64,000 nt of DNA from DDH964 sp963806685 (GTDB taxonomy: Bacteria; Desulfobacterota; Desulfuromonadia; Desulfuromonadales; DDH964). The notes beneath the pieces were generated by a model. That model saw only the letters and a program-made list of their open reading frames with translations, was not told the origin of the DNA and did no database searches. This document shows positions 45,538 to 54,645 of the stretch, piece after piece; the first letter of the stretch is position 1, and the number at the start of each line of letters is the position of its first letter. The position numbers were made by a program, and so were the translations under genes. The stretch covers positions 19,844-83,843 of the forward strand of contig CAWDZB010000020.1 of NCBI GenBank assembly GCA_963806685.1. Direction: 5' to 3'.

Positions 45538-46548
45538 TCAGGGAACCATGGTGCTGACCCGGTCGCCACGATAGATCGGCAACGCCGACTTGAGGATCAG
45601 GGCGGTGGCGGTGGTTGCTTCGGTTTTGAGGACGACCGCGTTGCCGAGCAGCACCTCGGGAAGCTGGAGATCCTTCTTTTGCAGGGCGAGATCGGTAGCC
45701 TTGCGGGGCCGGGAGATGTTGACCATGTTGCCGACTTCCAGGCCGTCGGCACTACCCAGGTTGAGGTAGATGACATCGAACTGGCCAAGGGCGATCTGGT
45801 TGCTGACACCAGCAACCAGATAACCGTGCAGGTCGCGGTCGGTTTTGCGCAAGGTCACAGTGCGTAGCGGTTCCTGATAGGGGAGCACTCGTGCCCCCCG
45901 CTGGATTTCGCGCAGCGCAGAGGTCACGACTCCACTAACAATCTGGGCATTGACGCTGGTGACGCGCAGGGTGCCAAGGTTGGTGATCCGATAACCGATG
46001 GTTTCGCCGGTGACGGGATGCTTGATAACGTCGCCCTGTTGAAAAAGGCTTAGAACCACCCCAGGATTGACGTTCGTAACGTCGTTCATCTGCATATAGA
46101 CGGTATCCCCACGGGTGATCATCATCCGGTTGTCGACGGTATCCAGCACCGTTCCGCTACCGAAAAGCTGCTTGCGGGAGAGAAATCCTTGGTCGTCGCC
46201 CAAAACCTTGACCGTGACTTCCGGCTCCGCGGGTTGAGGGGGCATCGCCTCGCCGACGGCGGCGACGGTTTCAGGCTGGGAGGCGGGGGTCGGCGCGGGG
46301 ACGATTTCGATCCTGCCGTCGTAGATCTTCACCTGCTGGCCGGGATAGATGAAGTGGGGGTTGGGCAGCTTGGGGTTGTTGGCCCAGAGGTTCGGCCAAT
46401 AGTAGGGATCCTTGAGGAACCGCTGGGAAATTCCCCACAGGGTATCCCCCTTTTTAATGGTGTAGGTGACCGGTTCGTTCTTGGCAAAGGCCGACCAGGG
46501 CAGCAGCAGGAGCAGGCAGGCCAGCAGGAGTGTGCGTCTGAGCGTCAT
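45538..46548 (-). CDS. Secreted LysM-domain protein
   Basis: The 336-aa protein has a signal peptide (LLLACLLLLLPWSAFA), then one LysM domain (about 28-78; YTIKKGDTLWGISQRFLKDP and NPHFIYPGQQVKI), a Pro-rich linker and a 200-residue domain of unknown type. LysM binds peptidoglycan, so it is a periplasmic wall-associated protein. Similar LysM proteins sit next to dprA in many genomes. The ATG at 46548 follows AAGGGG. Confidence 0.85.
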   Translation of the reverse strand: MTLRRTLLLACLLLLLPWSAFAKNEPVTYTIKKGDTLWGISQRFLKDPYYWPNLWANNPKLPNPHFIYPGQQVKIYDGRIEIVPAPTPASQPETVAAVGEAMPPQPAEPEVTVKVLGDDQGFLSRKQLFGSGTVLDTVDNRMMITRGDTVYMQMNDVTNVNPGVVLSLFQQGDVIKHPVTGETIGYRITNLGTLRVTSVNAQIVSGVVTSALREIQRGARVLPYQEPLRTVTLRKTDRDLHGYLVAGVSNQIALGQFDVIYLNLGSADGLEVGNMVNISRPRKATDLALQKKDLQLPEVLLGNAVVLKTEATTATALILKSALPIYRGDRVSTMVP

Positions 46549-46605
46549 CAATAGCCCCCTTGCAGAAAATGGATAGGAAATTGTAAGTTCCAGGCAACCC
46601 TTGGT

Positions 46606-47271
46606 TCAGGGTGCCGACAGGGATTTTCGGGCCGCGGCGCTGTCCGGGTAGCGGGATTGCAGCCGATGGACGGTGTCGGCAGCGTGCTCCGCCTCGCCGA
46701 GAAGTTTCTGGGTTTCGGCCAGCTTGAAGAGGGCATCGGCCGCCTTGGCACTTTCCGGGTAGCGATCGGCGGTCTGCGCGAAGGCCTTGGCCGCGAGATC
46801 GTACCGTTTCATGCCGAGGTAGCATTCCCCCAGCCAGTACTGGGCATTACCGGCGTAGTCGCTGGCCGAATAGGCATCGAGAAACCGGGAAAAGCCGGCC
46901 ACTGCCTGTTGGTAACGGCCAGCGGCATAATCGGCGAATGCCTGCAGGTAAACTTCGGTCGCCGCCGGTTGCGGCGGGGAGGGCGGTGCCGGGCTGGCCG
47001 CGGCGGGCGGAGCGGGGGGAGGGGACGCGATTTGCCCGGCGGAGGTGCCCATTTCCGCCACCCGTCTCTGCTGATCGGCAACCCGGGCTTCAAGCAGCAC
47101 CAGGTTGTCCTGCAGCTGCTGCAGGCGTTGGTCAAGGCCGGCCTGGGACTGTTCCAGCTGCGTAATGCGAGCGGGGTCGATGGCCGGCGCCGGGGCCACC
47201 GGCGGGGTGCAGGCCGCAAGGGCAGAGGCCGCGATCAGGGCGAAGCAGAGGCGGGTAAAGCGGGCCGGCAT
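46606..47271 (-). CDS. CpoB/YbgF-like TPR lipoprotein
   Basis: The 221-aa protein has a lipobox (ALIAASALAAC), a coiled-coil segment (about 40-85; ITQLEQSQAGLDQRL), a Pro/Ala-rich linker and a C-terminal set of TPR repeats with YLQAFADYAAGRYQQAVAGF and AQYWLGECYLGMKRYDLA. This is the YbgF/CpoB architecture, which co-ordinates cell-wall synthesis with Tol-Pal. No tol genes are nearby, so it may be a paralogue. The start chosen gives a normal signal peptide. It lies 57 nt upstream of the LysM gene and is probably co-transcribed. Confidence 0.78.
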   Translation of the reverse strand: MPARFTRLCFALIAASALAACTPPVAPAPAIDPARITQLEQSQAGLDQRLQQLQDNLVLLEARVADQQRRVAEMGTSAGQIASPPPAPPAAASPAPPSPPQPAATEVYLQAFADYAAGRYQQAVAGFSRFLDAYSASDYAGNAQYWLGECYLGMKRYDLAAKAFAQTADRYPESAKAADALFKLAETQKLLGEAEHAADTVHRLQSRYPDSAAARKSLSAP

Positions 47272-47492
47272 CGGGACATCCTTCTTAAATGTGAAAATCT
47301 GCAAAATTCCCTAAAAACTATGGAATTTTTCACCCTTTGTCAAGGGCCATGGCCGCCGTACAAAGGGGTGGGAAGCGAAACGGTTTCGACGGCAGGACCT
47401 CGCCCCCGCTTTTGAATGCAAAGATTTTGCCATTCCGCGACCGCATTTGTGCTATTCTGCGCCCCTTGTTGGGCCTGTGGAGGTAGGCGACC

Positions 47493-48710
47493 ATGGCGGA
47501 CATTGAACTGCTGGCACCGGCCGGCGATCTGGAAAAATTGCGGGCTGCCCTGGCCTACGGCGCCGATGCCGTTTATGCCGGCGGCGAACGGTTTGGGCTG
47601 CGCGCCCTGGCCGGGAATTTCAGCCTCGACGATTTGGCCCGCGCCCGGGAGGAATGTTCCCGTATGGGTCGCCGCCTCTATTTGACCCTCAATGCCGCCC
47701 TGCGCCCCGGCGAGGAGGGGGAGCTTGTGGCCTATCTCGAGGCGCTGCGCCCCCTCGAAATCGATGCCTACATCGTCTCCGATCCGGGGGTGCTCGCGCT
47801 GGTACGGCGCCACGATCCGCAGCGGCCCCTGCACCTGTCGACCCAGGCCAATACCACCAACGCCGGGGCTCTCGATTTCTGGCGTCGGGCCGGCATCAGC
47901 CGGGTCAACCTCGCTCGCGAGCTTACCCTGGCGGAGATCCGCCAGCTGACTGCCGGCAGCGGGGTCGAACTGGAGGTTTTCGTCCATGGCGCCATGTGCG
48001 TCGCCTGGTCGGGGCGCTGCCTGCTCAGCGCGGCGCTCACCGGGCGCAGCGCCAACCTGGGGGCCTGCGCCCAGTCCTGCCGCTGGCGCTATGCCCTGGT
48101 CGAGGAGACCCGGCCGGGTGAATATTTGCCGCTGGAGGAGGATGCCCAGGGCAGCTACCTCTTCAACAGCCGGGATCTGTGCCTGCTCGAAGACCTGCCC
48201 GACCTGCTGAAGGCCGGGGTACGCAGCCTGAAGATCGAAGGGCGAATGAAGAGTGTCTACTATGTCGCCGCCGTGACTCGCGTCTATCGGGCGGCCGTCG
48301 ACCGCTGGCTGGCCGATCCCGCCGGCTGGCGCTGCGATCCGCTCTGGCGGGAGGAACTGGACAAGGTCAGCCATCGTCCCTACGGTCGGGGCTTTCTCGA
48401 TGGTGGCCGCGATGCCCTGGTGCATTCAGGAGATTCCCGCTACCGGCGGCGCTGCGATTTTGTCGGCGTGGTGGCGAGGGAGGTCGGCGGTCGCGGTGAA
48501 GTGGCGGTGCGCAATCGTTTTTTCCCGGGGGAAACGCTGGAGCTGATCGGCCCGGGAATGCGCCAGGGGCGGCTGGTGGTGGCCGAGCTCCAGGATGCCG
48601 CCGGCTTGCCCCTGGCGGTGGCCCAGCCCAACGCGCTGGTCCGCCTCGCCCTGCCGGTCGGTGCCCGACCCGGGGACCTGTTGCGGCGGGAGCGGGAAGT
48701 GGTGAGCTGA
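47493..48710 (+). CDS. Peptidase U32-family protein (TrhP/UbiU/RlhA type)
   Basis: The 405-aa protein has the U32 start IELLAPAGDLEKLRAALAYGADAVY and the family signature EVFVHGAMCVAWSGRCLLS, with cysteines that bind an Fe-S cluster in characterised relatives. It also has NLGACAQSCRWRY and SLKIEGRMKSVYYVA. Relatives hydroxylate tRNA (TrhP), rRNA (RlhA) or ubiquinone (UbiU); TrhP is the best fit by length and lack of quinone genes, but this is not proven. A GGAGG precedes the ATG. Confidence 0.85.
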   Translation: MADIELLAPAGDLEKLRAALAYGADAVYAGGERFGLRALAGNFSLDDLARAREECSRMGRRLYLTLNAALRPGEEGELVAYLEALRPLEIDAYIVSDPGVLALVRRHDPQRPLHLSTQANTTNAGALDFWRRAGISRVNLARELTLAEIRQLTAGSGVELEVFVHGAMCVAWSGRCLLSAALTGRSANLGACAQSCRWRYALVEETRPGEYLPLEEDAQGSYLFNSRDLCLLEDLPDLLKAGVRSLKIEGRMKSVYYVAAVTRVYRAAVDRWLADPAGWRCDPLWREELDKVSHRPYGRGFLDGGRDALVHSGDSRYRRRCDFVGVVAREVGGRGEVAVRNRFFPGETLELIGPGMRQGRLVVAELQDAAGLPLAVAQPNALVRLALPVGARPGDLLRREREVVS

Positions 48711-48720
48711 GCGCTGCGGA

Positions 48721-49356
48721 TCAGCCTGCCTGCCAGCAGCGGCGGGTGAGGACGTCGCAGCAGGTCAGCTGCCGGCCGTAGACGGCGCCGGTGTCGACGC
48801 CGATGCGCCGCGCTGCCAGCAGCGGCTGAACTCGGGGGGTGTGGCCGAAGACGATGGTCTTGCCCCAGTCGTAGTCTGAGTCGAGAAATTCGTCGCGGAT
48901 CCACAGCAGATCCTGCTCGTCCTGCTCGGCAAGGGGGATGCCGGGGCGCAGCCCGGCGTGGACGAAAATGCACCCTTCGCAGCTGTAGCTGCTTGGCAGG
49001 CCCCGCAGGAAGGCCTGGTGGGGAGCGGGAACCTCGGCCCCGCGGTCGACGCCGTAGCTCGCCAGCGTCGACTGCCCGCCGTTGGCCAGAAGCAGCCAGG
49101 TGTTCCGGCCATCGAGGTAGTCGACGAACATCTGCTCGTGGTTGCCGCGCAGGAAGACCGTCTGCGGCCAGCGTTGCTGCAGTGCCAGCAGCCGCTCGAT
49201 GACCCCGCGGCTGTCGGGGCCACGATCGAGGTAGTCGCCGAGAAACACCAGGCGATCCTGCTCGCCGGGGGCCACCTCCCGCAACAGTTCGTCGAGCAGG
49301 CCGCTGCAGCCATGAATATCGCCCACCGCCAGCAAGCGGTGTCGGGGATCGGTCAA
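48721..49356 (-). CDS. PrpA-type serine/threonine or nucleotide metallophosphatase
   Basis: The 211-aa protein has the calcineurin-like motifs GDIHGC, GDYLDRGPDS and RGNHEQMF, then IFVHAGLRPG and VFGHTPR. It is a PrpA/PrpB or ApaH-like phosphatase; the exact substrate cannot be told. The start is uncertain: I chose the TTG at 49356 after AGGAGAG, because family members begin about 8 residues before GDIHG. Upstream in-frame ATG codons (near 49425-49434) would add a non-conserved extension. Confidence 0.75.
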   Translation of the reverse strand: MTDPRHRLLAVGDIHGCSGLLDELLREVAPGEQDRLVFLGDYLDRGPDSRGVIERLLALQQRWPQTVFLRGNHEQMFVDYLDGRNTWLLLANGGQSTLASYGVDRGAEVPAPHQAFLRGLPSSYSCEGCIFVHAGLRPGIPLAEQDEQDLLWIRDEFLDSDYDWGKTIVFGHTPRVQPLLAARRIGVDTGAVYGRQLTCCDVLTRRCWQAG

Positions 49357-49601
49357 AGTTGTCGCGCTCTCCTTTCGGTGTCCTTGTGGTGGAATAATCC
49401 GGGAATCGGCCGCTAAGCCACTCATTTCTATCATGATACCCCCTAATCCCGCAGGGGTCACCCGCAGTAGGAGAAACGGCGACGGGTAATCCGGGAAGCC
49501 TTGGCAAGTTGGTTGACAAACCGGAATTCGGAGTGAAATCATGGCCGCGGCCACGCGGCTCCCGGTGGCCGGCCCAAACTCCTTCCGGGGAAGGATCATC
49601 G

Positions 49602-51299
49602 ATGTTCCAGCTCGTTAACGATAAGTTCGAACGCCCGGCCTGGCCGGCGCTGCTGCTGGTGCTGTTCGGTCTGCTTCTCTATCTGCCGGGGCTGGTGAGC
49701 CTGCCGCCGACGGATCGTGACGAGGCCCGTTTCGCCCAGGCGAGCAAGCAGATGTGCGAGAGCGGCGACTATGTCAATATCCGCTTTCAGGACGAGCCGC
49801 GCTACAAGAAGCCGATCGGTATCTACTGGCTGCAGGCCGCCGCGGTCAACGCCACTACCGGCCCGGGTGCGATGGTCATTTGGCCCTATCGCCTCCCCTC
49901 GCTGGCCGGGGCGCTGCTCGCCGTGCTTCTGACCTACGGCCTGGGGAGAGGGCTGGTCGGCGATCGCGCCGCCTTCTGGGGGGGCATGCTGCTGGCCGGT
50001 TGCCTGCTGTTGACCGTCGAGGCGCATCTGGCCAAGACCGATGCCATGCTGCTGGCGGCGGTGACCGCCATGCAGGGGGCGCTTGGCCGGGCTTATCTCG
50101 ACTGGCGGCAAGGCGTTGCCCCGAAACGGGCCATCACGCTGCTCTTCTGGGTCGCCTGCGGGGCGGGGATTCTGCTCAAGGGACCGGTGCCGCCGGCCAT
50201 CGCCCTGCTGACCATCCTGGTATTGCGGGTGGCGGATCGCCGGGGAGGATTTCTGCGTACCCTGCGTCCCCTGTCGGGTCTGCTGCTGATGCTGCTGATC
50301 GTCCTTCCCTGGTTCGTCGCCATCAACCAGGTCTCCCATGGAGCCTTTCTGCGCCAGGCGGTGGGGCACGACCTGCTGCCCAAGCTGATCGGCGGTCAGG
50401 AGTCCCATGGCGCCTGGCCGGGTTTCTACCTGCTTCTGTTCACCGCTCTGTTCTGGCCCGGCTCGCTTTTGGCCTGGGCGGCCTTCTGGCCCTCGTGGCG
50501 GGCCCGCGGCGATGCCGCGGTGCGCTTCCTGCTCGCCTGGCTGATTCCGGCCTGGCTCCTTTTCGAGCTGGTTCCGACCAAGCTGCCCCACTATATCCTG
50601 CCGGTCTTTCCCGCCGTGGCGCTGCTGACCGGCCGGTTCCTGGGGCATCTTCAGGAAGGACTCGCCCAGCTCGAGGGGCGGCCGTTTAGGGTGCTGCGCT
50701 GGCCCATTCTCGGCCTCTGGGGGCTGGTGACTTTGCTGCTCGGAGCGGGGCTGGCGATTCTGCCGCCGGTCACCGGCGGTGGCCTGTCGCTCCCCGGTCT
50801 GCTGGCGGCGGCAGCGGCTGCCGCGCTGCTGTTCGGGCTGCCGCGGCTGCTGCGCCGGCGCCGTGCCACGGAGCTGGTGGTGGCGGCGTCTCTGGCGGCG
50901 GTGCTGGTGCTGGTTCCGGCCCTGGGCTGGGTGCTGCCCGGGCTGCAGGGCCCCTGGCTCAGCAACGCCGTGGTGACGGCGCTACAGCGGCATGGTGCCA
51001 AAGCTCCCTACCATCTGGCGACGGTCGACTACCGGGAGCCGAGCCTGGTCTTCCTGGCCGGAACCGGGACCCGGATGCTCGATGCCGCCGCCGCCGCGAT
51101 CTTCCTGCGGGATAACCCGGACGGGTGGGTGCTGGTCGGCGACAAGCAGCTCCCCCGATTTCTCGATGCTGCCCGGGATGCCGGGTTGGCCCCCGCGGTG
51201 GTCGAACGGATCAGCGGATTCAATTACTCCAAGGGGCGGCGCATGCGGCTCAACTTGTACCGGACCGGCAGCCCGGTCGAAGGTGTTCCCAAACCATGA
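49602..51299 (+). CDS. ArnT/PMT-like integral-membrane glycosyltransferase (GT83 type)
   Basis: The 565-aa polytopic protein has the N-terminal periplasmic acidic loop PPTDRDEARFAQASKQM and the EPRYKKPIGIYWLQ motif of the ArnT/PMT family, about 11 helices, and a small C-terminal domain. ArnT moves L-Ara4N from a polyprenyl phosphate to lipid A. Here the sugar is unknown. It heads a coupled operon: its stop overlaps the PAP2 ATG. The ATG at 49602 follows AAGGA. Confidence 0.82.
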   Translation: MFQLVNDKFERPAWPALLLVLFGLLLYLPGLVSLPPTDRDEARFAQASKQMCESGDYVNIRFQDEPRYKKPIGIYWLQAAAVNATTGPGAMVIWPYRLPSLAGALLAVLLTYGLGRGLVGDRAAFWGGMLLAGCLLLTVEAHLAKTDAMLLAAVTAMQGALGRAYLDWRQGVAPKRAITLLFWVACGAGILLKGPVPPAIALLTILVLRVADRRGGFLRTLRPLSGLLLMLLIVLPWFVAINQVSHGAFLRQAVGHDLLPKLIGGQESHGAWPGFYLLLFTALFWPGSLLAWAAFWPSWRARGDAAVRFLLAWLIPAWLLFELVPTKLPHYILPVFPAVALLTGRFLGHLQEGLAQLEGRPFRVLRWPILGLWGLVTLLLGAGLAILPPVTGGGLSLPGLLAAAAAAALLFGLPRLLRRRRATELVVAASLAAVLVLVPALGWVLPGLQGPWLSNAVVTALQRHGAKAPYHLATVDYREPSLVFLAGTGTRMLDAAAAAIFLRDNPDGWVLVGDKQLPRFLDAARDAGLAPAVVERISGFNYSKGRRMRLNLYRTGSPVEGVPKP

Positions 51300-52000
51300 G
51301 CAAGGCGGGGGGAGCTTCGGTGTCGACGGGGCGTCGTTACCTCTGGCTGCTGCCCGGTGCCCTGCTGGTCGGGGCGGTCTGCCTGGTTTTGGCCCTGTAT
51401 GTCGACCGCGAGGTGGCGATCCGGGTGAACGCTCTTCCCCTCTTCGTCAAGCGGTGGTTCGATCGGCTCAGCGAATTCGGCAATTCGGTCTATTACCTGG
51501 TGCCGGGACCGGTCGTCTTCCTGCTGCTGCGACGGGCCGCGACCCGGGCGAAATTGCCGGAGCGGGCGGCCATGCTGCGCCGTTGGCAGCAGCGCATCCT
51601 CTACCTGGTGGCCACGGTCCTCGCTTCGGGGCTGGCCGCCGACGTCATCAAGATCCTCTGCGGTCGCCCGCGGCCCAAGGTTTTTTTCGGGAAGCAGCTA
51701 TATTCTTTTTCGTTTTTCCAGTTTTCTGCTAAGATGTGGTCTTTTCCGTCCGGCCACTCCACCACGATTTTCGCCGTAGCGACCGCCGGTTACCTGATGA
51801 TGCCGCGCCGGCAGCTGCTCTGGTTTGCGCCGGCCGCCCTGGTGGCCGCCTGCCGGGTGCTGGCTGGCGCCCATTTCACCAGCGACGTGGTGGCCGGGGC
51901 CTTTATCGGCACCGTCACCAGCATCCTGGTCAGGGACTATTTTCAACGCCGGCAGCTGCTGGATTTCCCCCGCCCCGGGGAGAACGGGGAGCGTTTTTAG
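51296..52000 (+). CDS. PAP2-family membrane phosphatase
   Basis: The 234-aa protein has several membrane helices and the three PAP2 signatures: KILCGRPRPK, SFPSGHSTT and CRVLAGAHFTSDVV, the last with Cys in place of the usual Ser. The catalytic His residues are present. In lipid A systems, PAP2 enzymes (LpxE/LpxF-like) remove phosphates; others recycle undecaprenyl diphosphate. Which one applies is inferred only from the operon. Confidence 0.82.
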   Translation: MSKAGGASVSTGRRYLWLLPGALLVGAVCLVLALYVDREVAIRVNALPLFVKRWFDRLSEFGNSVYYLVPGPVVFLLLRRAATRAKLPERAAMLRRWQQRILYLVATVLASGLAADVIKILCGRPRPKVFFGKQLYSFSFFQFSAKMWSFPSGHSTTIFAVATAGYLMMPRRQLLWFAPAALVAACRVLAGAHFTSDVVAGAFIGTVTSILVRDYFQRRQLLDFPRPGENGERF

Positions 52001-52008
52001 AGGCACCC

Positions 52009-52725
52009 ATGATCAAGAAAATCTCCTATGTCATACCGGTCTACAACGAAGAGGAGAACCTGGCGGCGCTCCACGGCGAGATTGTCAAGGTAGCGGCCAA
52101 CCTGCCGTACACCTACCAGCTGCTGTTCGTCGACGATTGCAGCACCGACCGCAGCCTGACGGTGATCAAGGAACTGGCGGCGGCCCATCCCGAGGTCGCC
52201 TATGTCGCGTTTTCCCGCAATGCCGGCCAGTCCGCGGCACTCTATGCGGGGTTCCAGCATGCCGATGGCGACGTGGTGATCACCATGGATGCCGACCTGC
52301 AGAACGACCCCGCCGACATTCCGAAGATGCTGGAGTATTACGGGGACTACGACATGATCAATGGCTGGCGTTTCAACCGCCAGGATACCCTGTCGAAGAA
52401 GATCGGCAGCCGCATCGGCAACTTCGTCCGCAACCGCCTGACCTGGGAATCGATCCACGATACCGGCTGCTCCCTTAAGGTGATGAACGCGGCCTTGCTC
52501 AAGCGGATCAAGATCTACAAGGGACTGCACCGCTTCCTGCCGACGCTGATGCGCATCGAGGGAGCGAAGGTGGTCGAGGTCAAGGTCAACCATCGCCAGC
52601 GCCTGCACGGCGTCTCCAAATACACCAACCTGCGCCGCGGCATCGAGGGCCTGTACGACGTCATCAGCGTGCGCTGGATGATCAAGCGTCATCTCAAGAT
52701 CGAAATCGGGGAGACCCATGGCTAA
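52009..52725 (+). CDS. Polyprenyl-phosphate sugar transferase (GT2, DPM1/GtrB-like)
   Basis: The 238-aa GT2 enzyme starts ISYVIPVYNEEENLAALHGE and has VDDCSTDRSL, FSRNAGQSAALYAG, ITMDADLQNDP (DxD) and RQRLHGVSKYTNLRRG. There are no clear C-terminal helices, so it is of the short DPM1 type. It would make the polyprenyl-phosphate sugar donor for the adjacent ArnT-like enzymes. It lies 9 nt after PAP2 and overlaps the next gene by 8 nt. Confidence 0.88.
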   Translation: MIKKISYVIPVYNEEENLAALHGEIVKVAANLPYTYQLLFVDDCSTDRSLTVIKELAAAHPEVAYVAFSRNAGQSAALYAGFQHADGDVVITMDADLQNDPADIPKMLEYYGDYDMINGWRFNRQDTLSKKIGSRIGNFVRNRLTWESIHDTGCSLKVMNAALLKRIKIYKGLHRFLPTLMRIEGAKVVEVKVNHRQRLHGVSKYTNLRRGIEGLYDVISVRWMIKRHLKIEIGETHG

Positions 52726-53005
52726 ATCGGAAATCGCCATCCTGGTCCTTGGTTTTTCCGGCCAGACCCTGTTCTTCATGCGCTTTTTCGTGCAGTGGCT
52801 CTATTCGGAAAAGCACCGCCGCAGCATGATCCCGACCGCCTTCTGGTACTTCAGCATCGGCGGCTCTTCGCTGCTGCTGGTCTACGCCATCATCCGCAAG
52901 GACATCGTCTTCATCGTAGGTCAGTCCACCGGATTTTTCATCTACACCCGCAACCTCTATCTGATCGCCCGCGAACGTCGGGAACAGGAAGCCAAGAATG
53001 GCTGA
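52718..53005 (+). CDS. LAB_N-domain membrane protein (lipid-A-disaccharide synthase N-terminal-like)
   Basis: The 95-aa protein has three hydrophobic helices and the LAB_N pattern: ILVLGFSGQTLFFMRFFVQW, SEKHRRSMIPTAFWYFSIGG and GQSTGFFIYTRNLYLI. The domain is named for its fusion to LpxB in some bacteria. As a stand-alone protein it travels with GT2 and ArnT-like genes; function unknown, possibly a flippase or an assembly factor for the polyprenyl-phosphate sugar. It overlaps both neighbours. Confidence 0.85.
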   Translation: MAKSEIAILVLGFSGQTLFFMRFFVQWLYSEKHRRSMIPTAFWYFSIGGSSLLLVYAIIRKDIVFIVGQSTGFFIYTRNLYLIARERREQEAKNG

Positions 53006-54632
53006 GGCCCCCGCCGGCCGGCGCCTCCGGCTGCTGCTGGCACTCTACTTCCTTGTCCTGCTGCTGCCGACCGGCTTCCTGCCGCTGATGGAATCGACCG
53101 AGGGGCGCTACGGCGAGATCGCCTGGGAGATGCTCCTGCGTGGCAACTACCTGGAGCCCTTCTTCAATGCCATTAAGCACTTCCACAAGCCGCCCCTGAC
53201 CTATTGGGCGATTGCCGGCGGCTACAAGCTGTTCGGCATCAACGATTTCGGTGCCCGCTTCTTCGGCGTGGTCGCCGCCATCATCGCAGTTGTCTACCTC
53301 TATCGCTTGGCCCTGGTGCTGCTCGGCGACCGGCGCAATGCCTTCGATGCGACGCTGATTTTCGCCTCTTCGGTCCTCTTCCTGGCCATCGCCCGCATCG
53401 TCGCCACCGACATCTACCTGACCTGCTTCACGGTCATGGCCCAGTACTACCTGTTCCGCCGGCTGCGCGGGGAGGGCCGGCGCAGCGACGCTCCCCTTTA
53501 CGGTCTGGCGCTCGGCCTCGGGTTTCTCACCAAGGGACCGATCATCTTCCTCTTCACCCTGCTGCCCTACCTAGTCGCCAAGTTCTTCGATCCCGACCAC
53601 CGCCGGGTCTTTTCCTGGCGGGAGGTGCTGGCCGGCAGTGGCGTCTTCGCCCTGCTGGCGCTCCCCTGGTACCTGATCGTGATGGCCAAGAACCCCGGCC
53701 TGCTCTACTACTTCCTCAAGGTGCAGACCGTCGACCGGGTGGCCACCAACCGCTTTCACCGCCACGAACCGCTCTGGTACTTCTTCTACGTTTTCGCCGG
53801 GACCTTTCTCCCCTATATCCTGTTCTTTGCCAGGGGGACGTTCAGTCCCCGTGCCTTCGACCGGCCGACCCGGGTGCTGCTACTCTATGTCTGGGTCCCC
53901 TTCGTCATCTTCACCCTGGCCCAGAGCAAGCAGCCCAGCTACATCGTTCCCTTCTTCGGCATCGCGGCCATTCTGGCCGCCGCGGCCCTGCGGACCTTCC
54001 CCATGCCCCGCCTGCGCACCCTGGCGGCGCTGCTGCTGCTGCTCTTCGCCATTGCGCCGGCGGTGGCCGGCTTCGTCTATCCCCCCGCCCGGGTGCTACG
54101 CTGGCCGTTGGTGGTCGCCGCTCCGCTGCTGCTCTGGCTGTGGTGGCGGCTCTGGCAGGAGCGCCAGGGGCCGCAGCTGGTCTGGTGGAGTGCGCTGCTG
54201 CTGATCGTCGTCTCCACCGTCGCCTACGCGGTCGTCGGCGTTGCCGCTCCGCAGATGCGCGGCTACGAGCAGATGGCCACCACCCTCAACCGCCTCGACC
54301 CGGACCGGAACCTCGACGTGCTGGCCTACCAGTGTTTTCTGCCGTCCCTCTCCCTCTACCGGCGTCATCTCACCGCCGAGGCCTACGGCATGCAGCGGGA
54401 TGTCCGGTTCCAGACCGACGAGGAATACCGCAACTGGTACCTGCCGACCGCCGCCGACCTGCAGGGGTTTTTGCGGGACCGGCCGCAGCTCTTCGTGGTC
54501 ATGGCCGAGGATGCCCTACCCGACTTCGAGAAGGAGAGCGGCTATGCCTGCCGGGAGGTCTACGGCCAGCGCAGGCGTTCGGCCTACCTGTGCCACGCCC
54601 CGCTGGACAACTCCGTCGACCCTGGCCATTGA
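52998..54632 (+). CDS. Second ArnT/PMT-like integral-membrane glycosyltransferase
   Basis: The 544-aa polytopic protein has an acidic ESTEGRYGEIAWEML loop near the start, KHFHKPPLTYWAIAGGYKLFG, repeated membrane helices and a C-terminal periplasmic domain, as in ArnT/PMT proteins. It overlaps the LAB_N gene by 8 nt. Two such transferases in one operon suggest that two positions or two sugars are handled. Confidence 0.82.
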   Translation: MAEAPAGRRLRLLLALYFLVLLLPTGFLPLMESTEGRYGEIAWEMLLRGNYLEPFFNAIKHFHKPPLTYWAIAGGYKLFGINDFGARFFGVVAAIIAVVYLYRLALVLLGDRRNAFDATLIFASSVLFLAIARIVATDIYLTCFTVMAQYYLFRRLRGEGRRSDAPLYGLALGLGFLTKGPIIFLFTLLPYLVAKFFDPDHRRVFSWREVLAGSGVFALLALPWYLIVMAKNPGLLYYFLKVQTVDRVATNRFHRHEPLWYFFYVFAGTFLPYILFFARGTFSPRAFDRPTRVLLLYVWVPFVIFTLAQSKQPSYIVPFFGIAAILAAAALRTFPMPRLRTLAALLLLLFAIAPAVAGFVYPPARVLRWPLVVAAPLLLWLWWRLWQERQGPQLVWWSALLLIVVSTVAYAVVGVAAPQMRGYEQMATTLNRLDPDRNLDVLAYQCFLPSLSLYRRHLTAEAYGMQRDVRFQTDEEYRNWYLPTAADLQGFLRDRPQLFVVMAEDALPDFEKESGYACREVYGQRRRSAYLCHAPLDNSVDPGH

Positions 54633-54645
54633 CCGGGATATGCCC

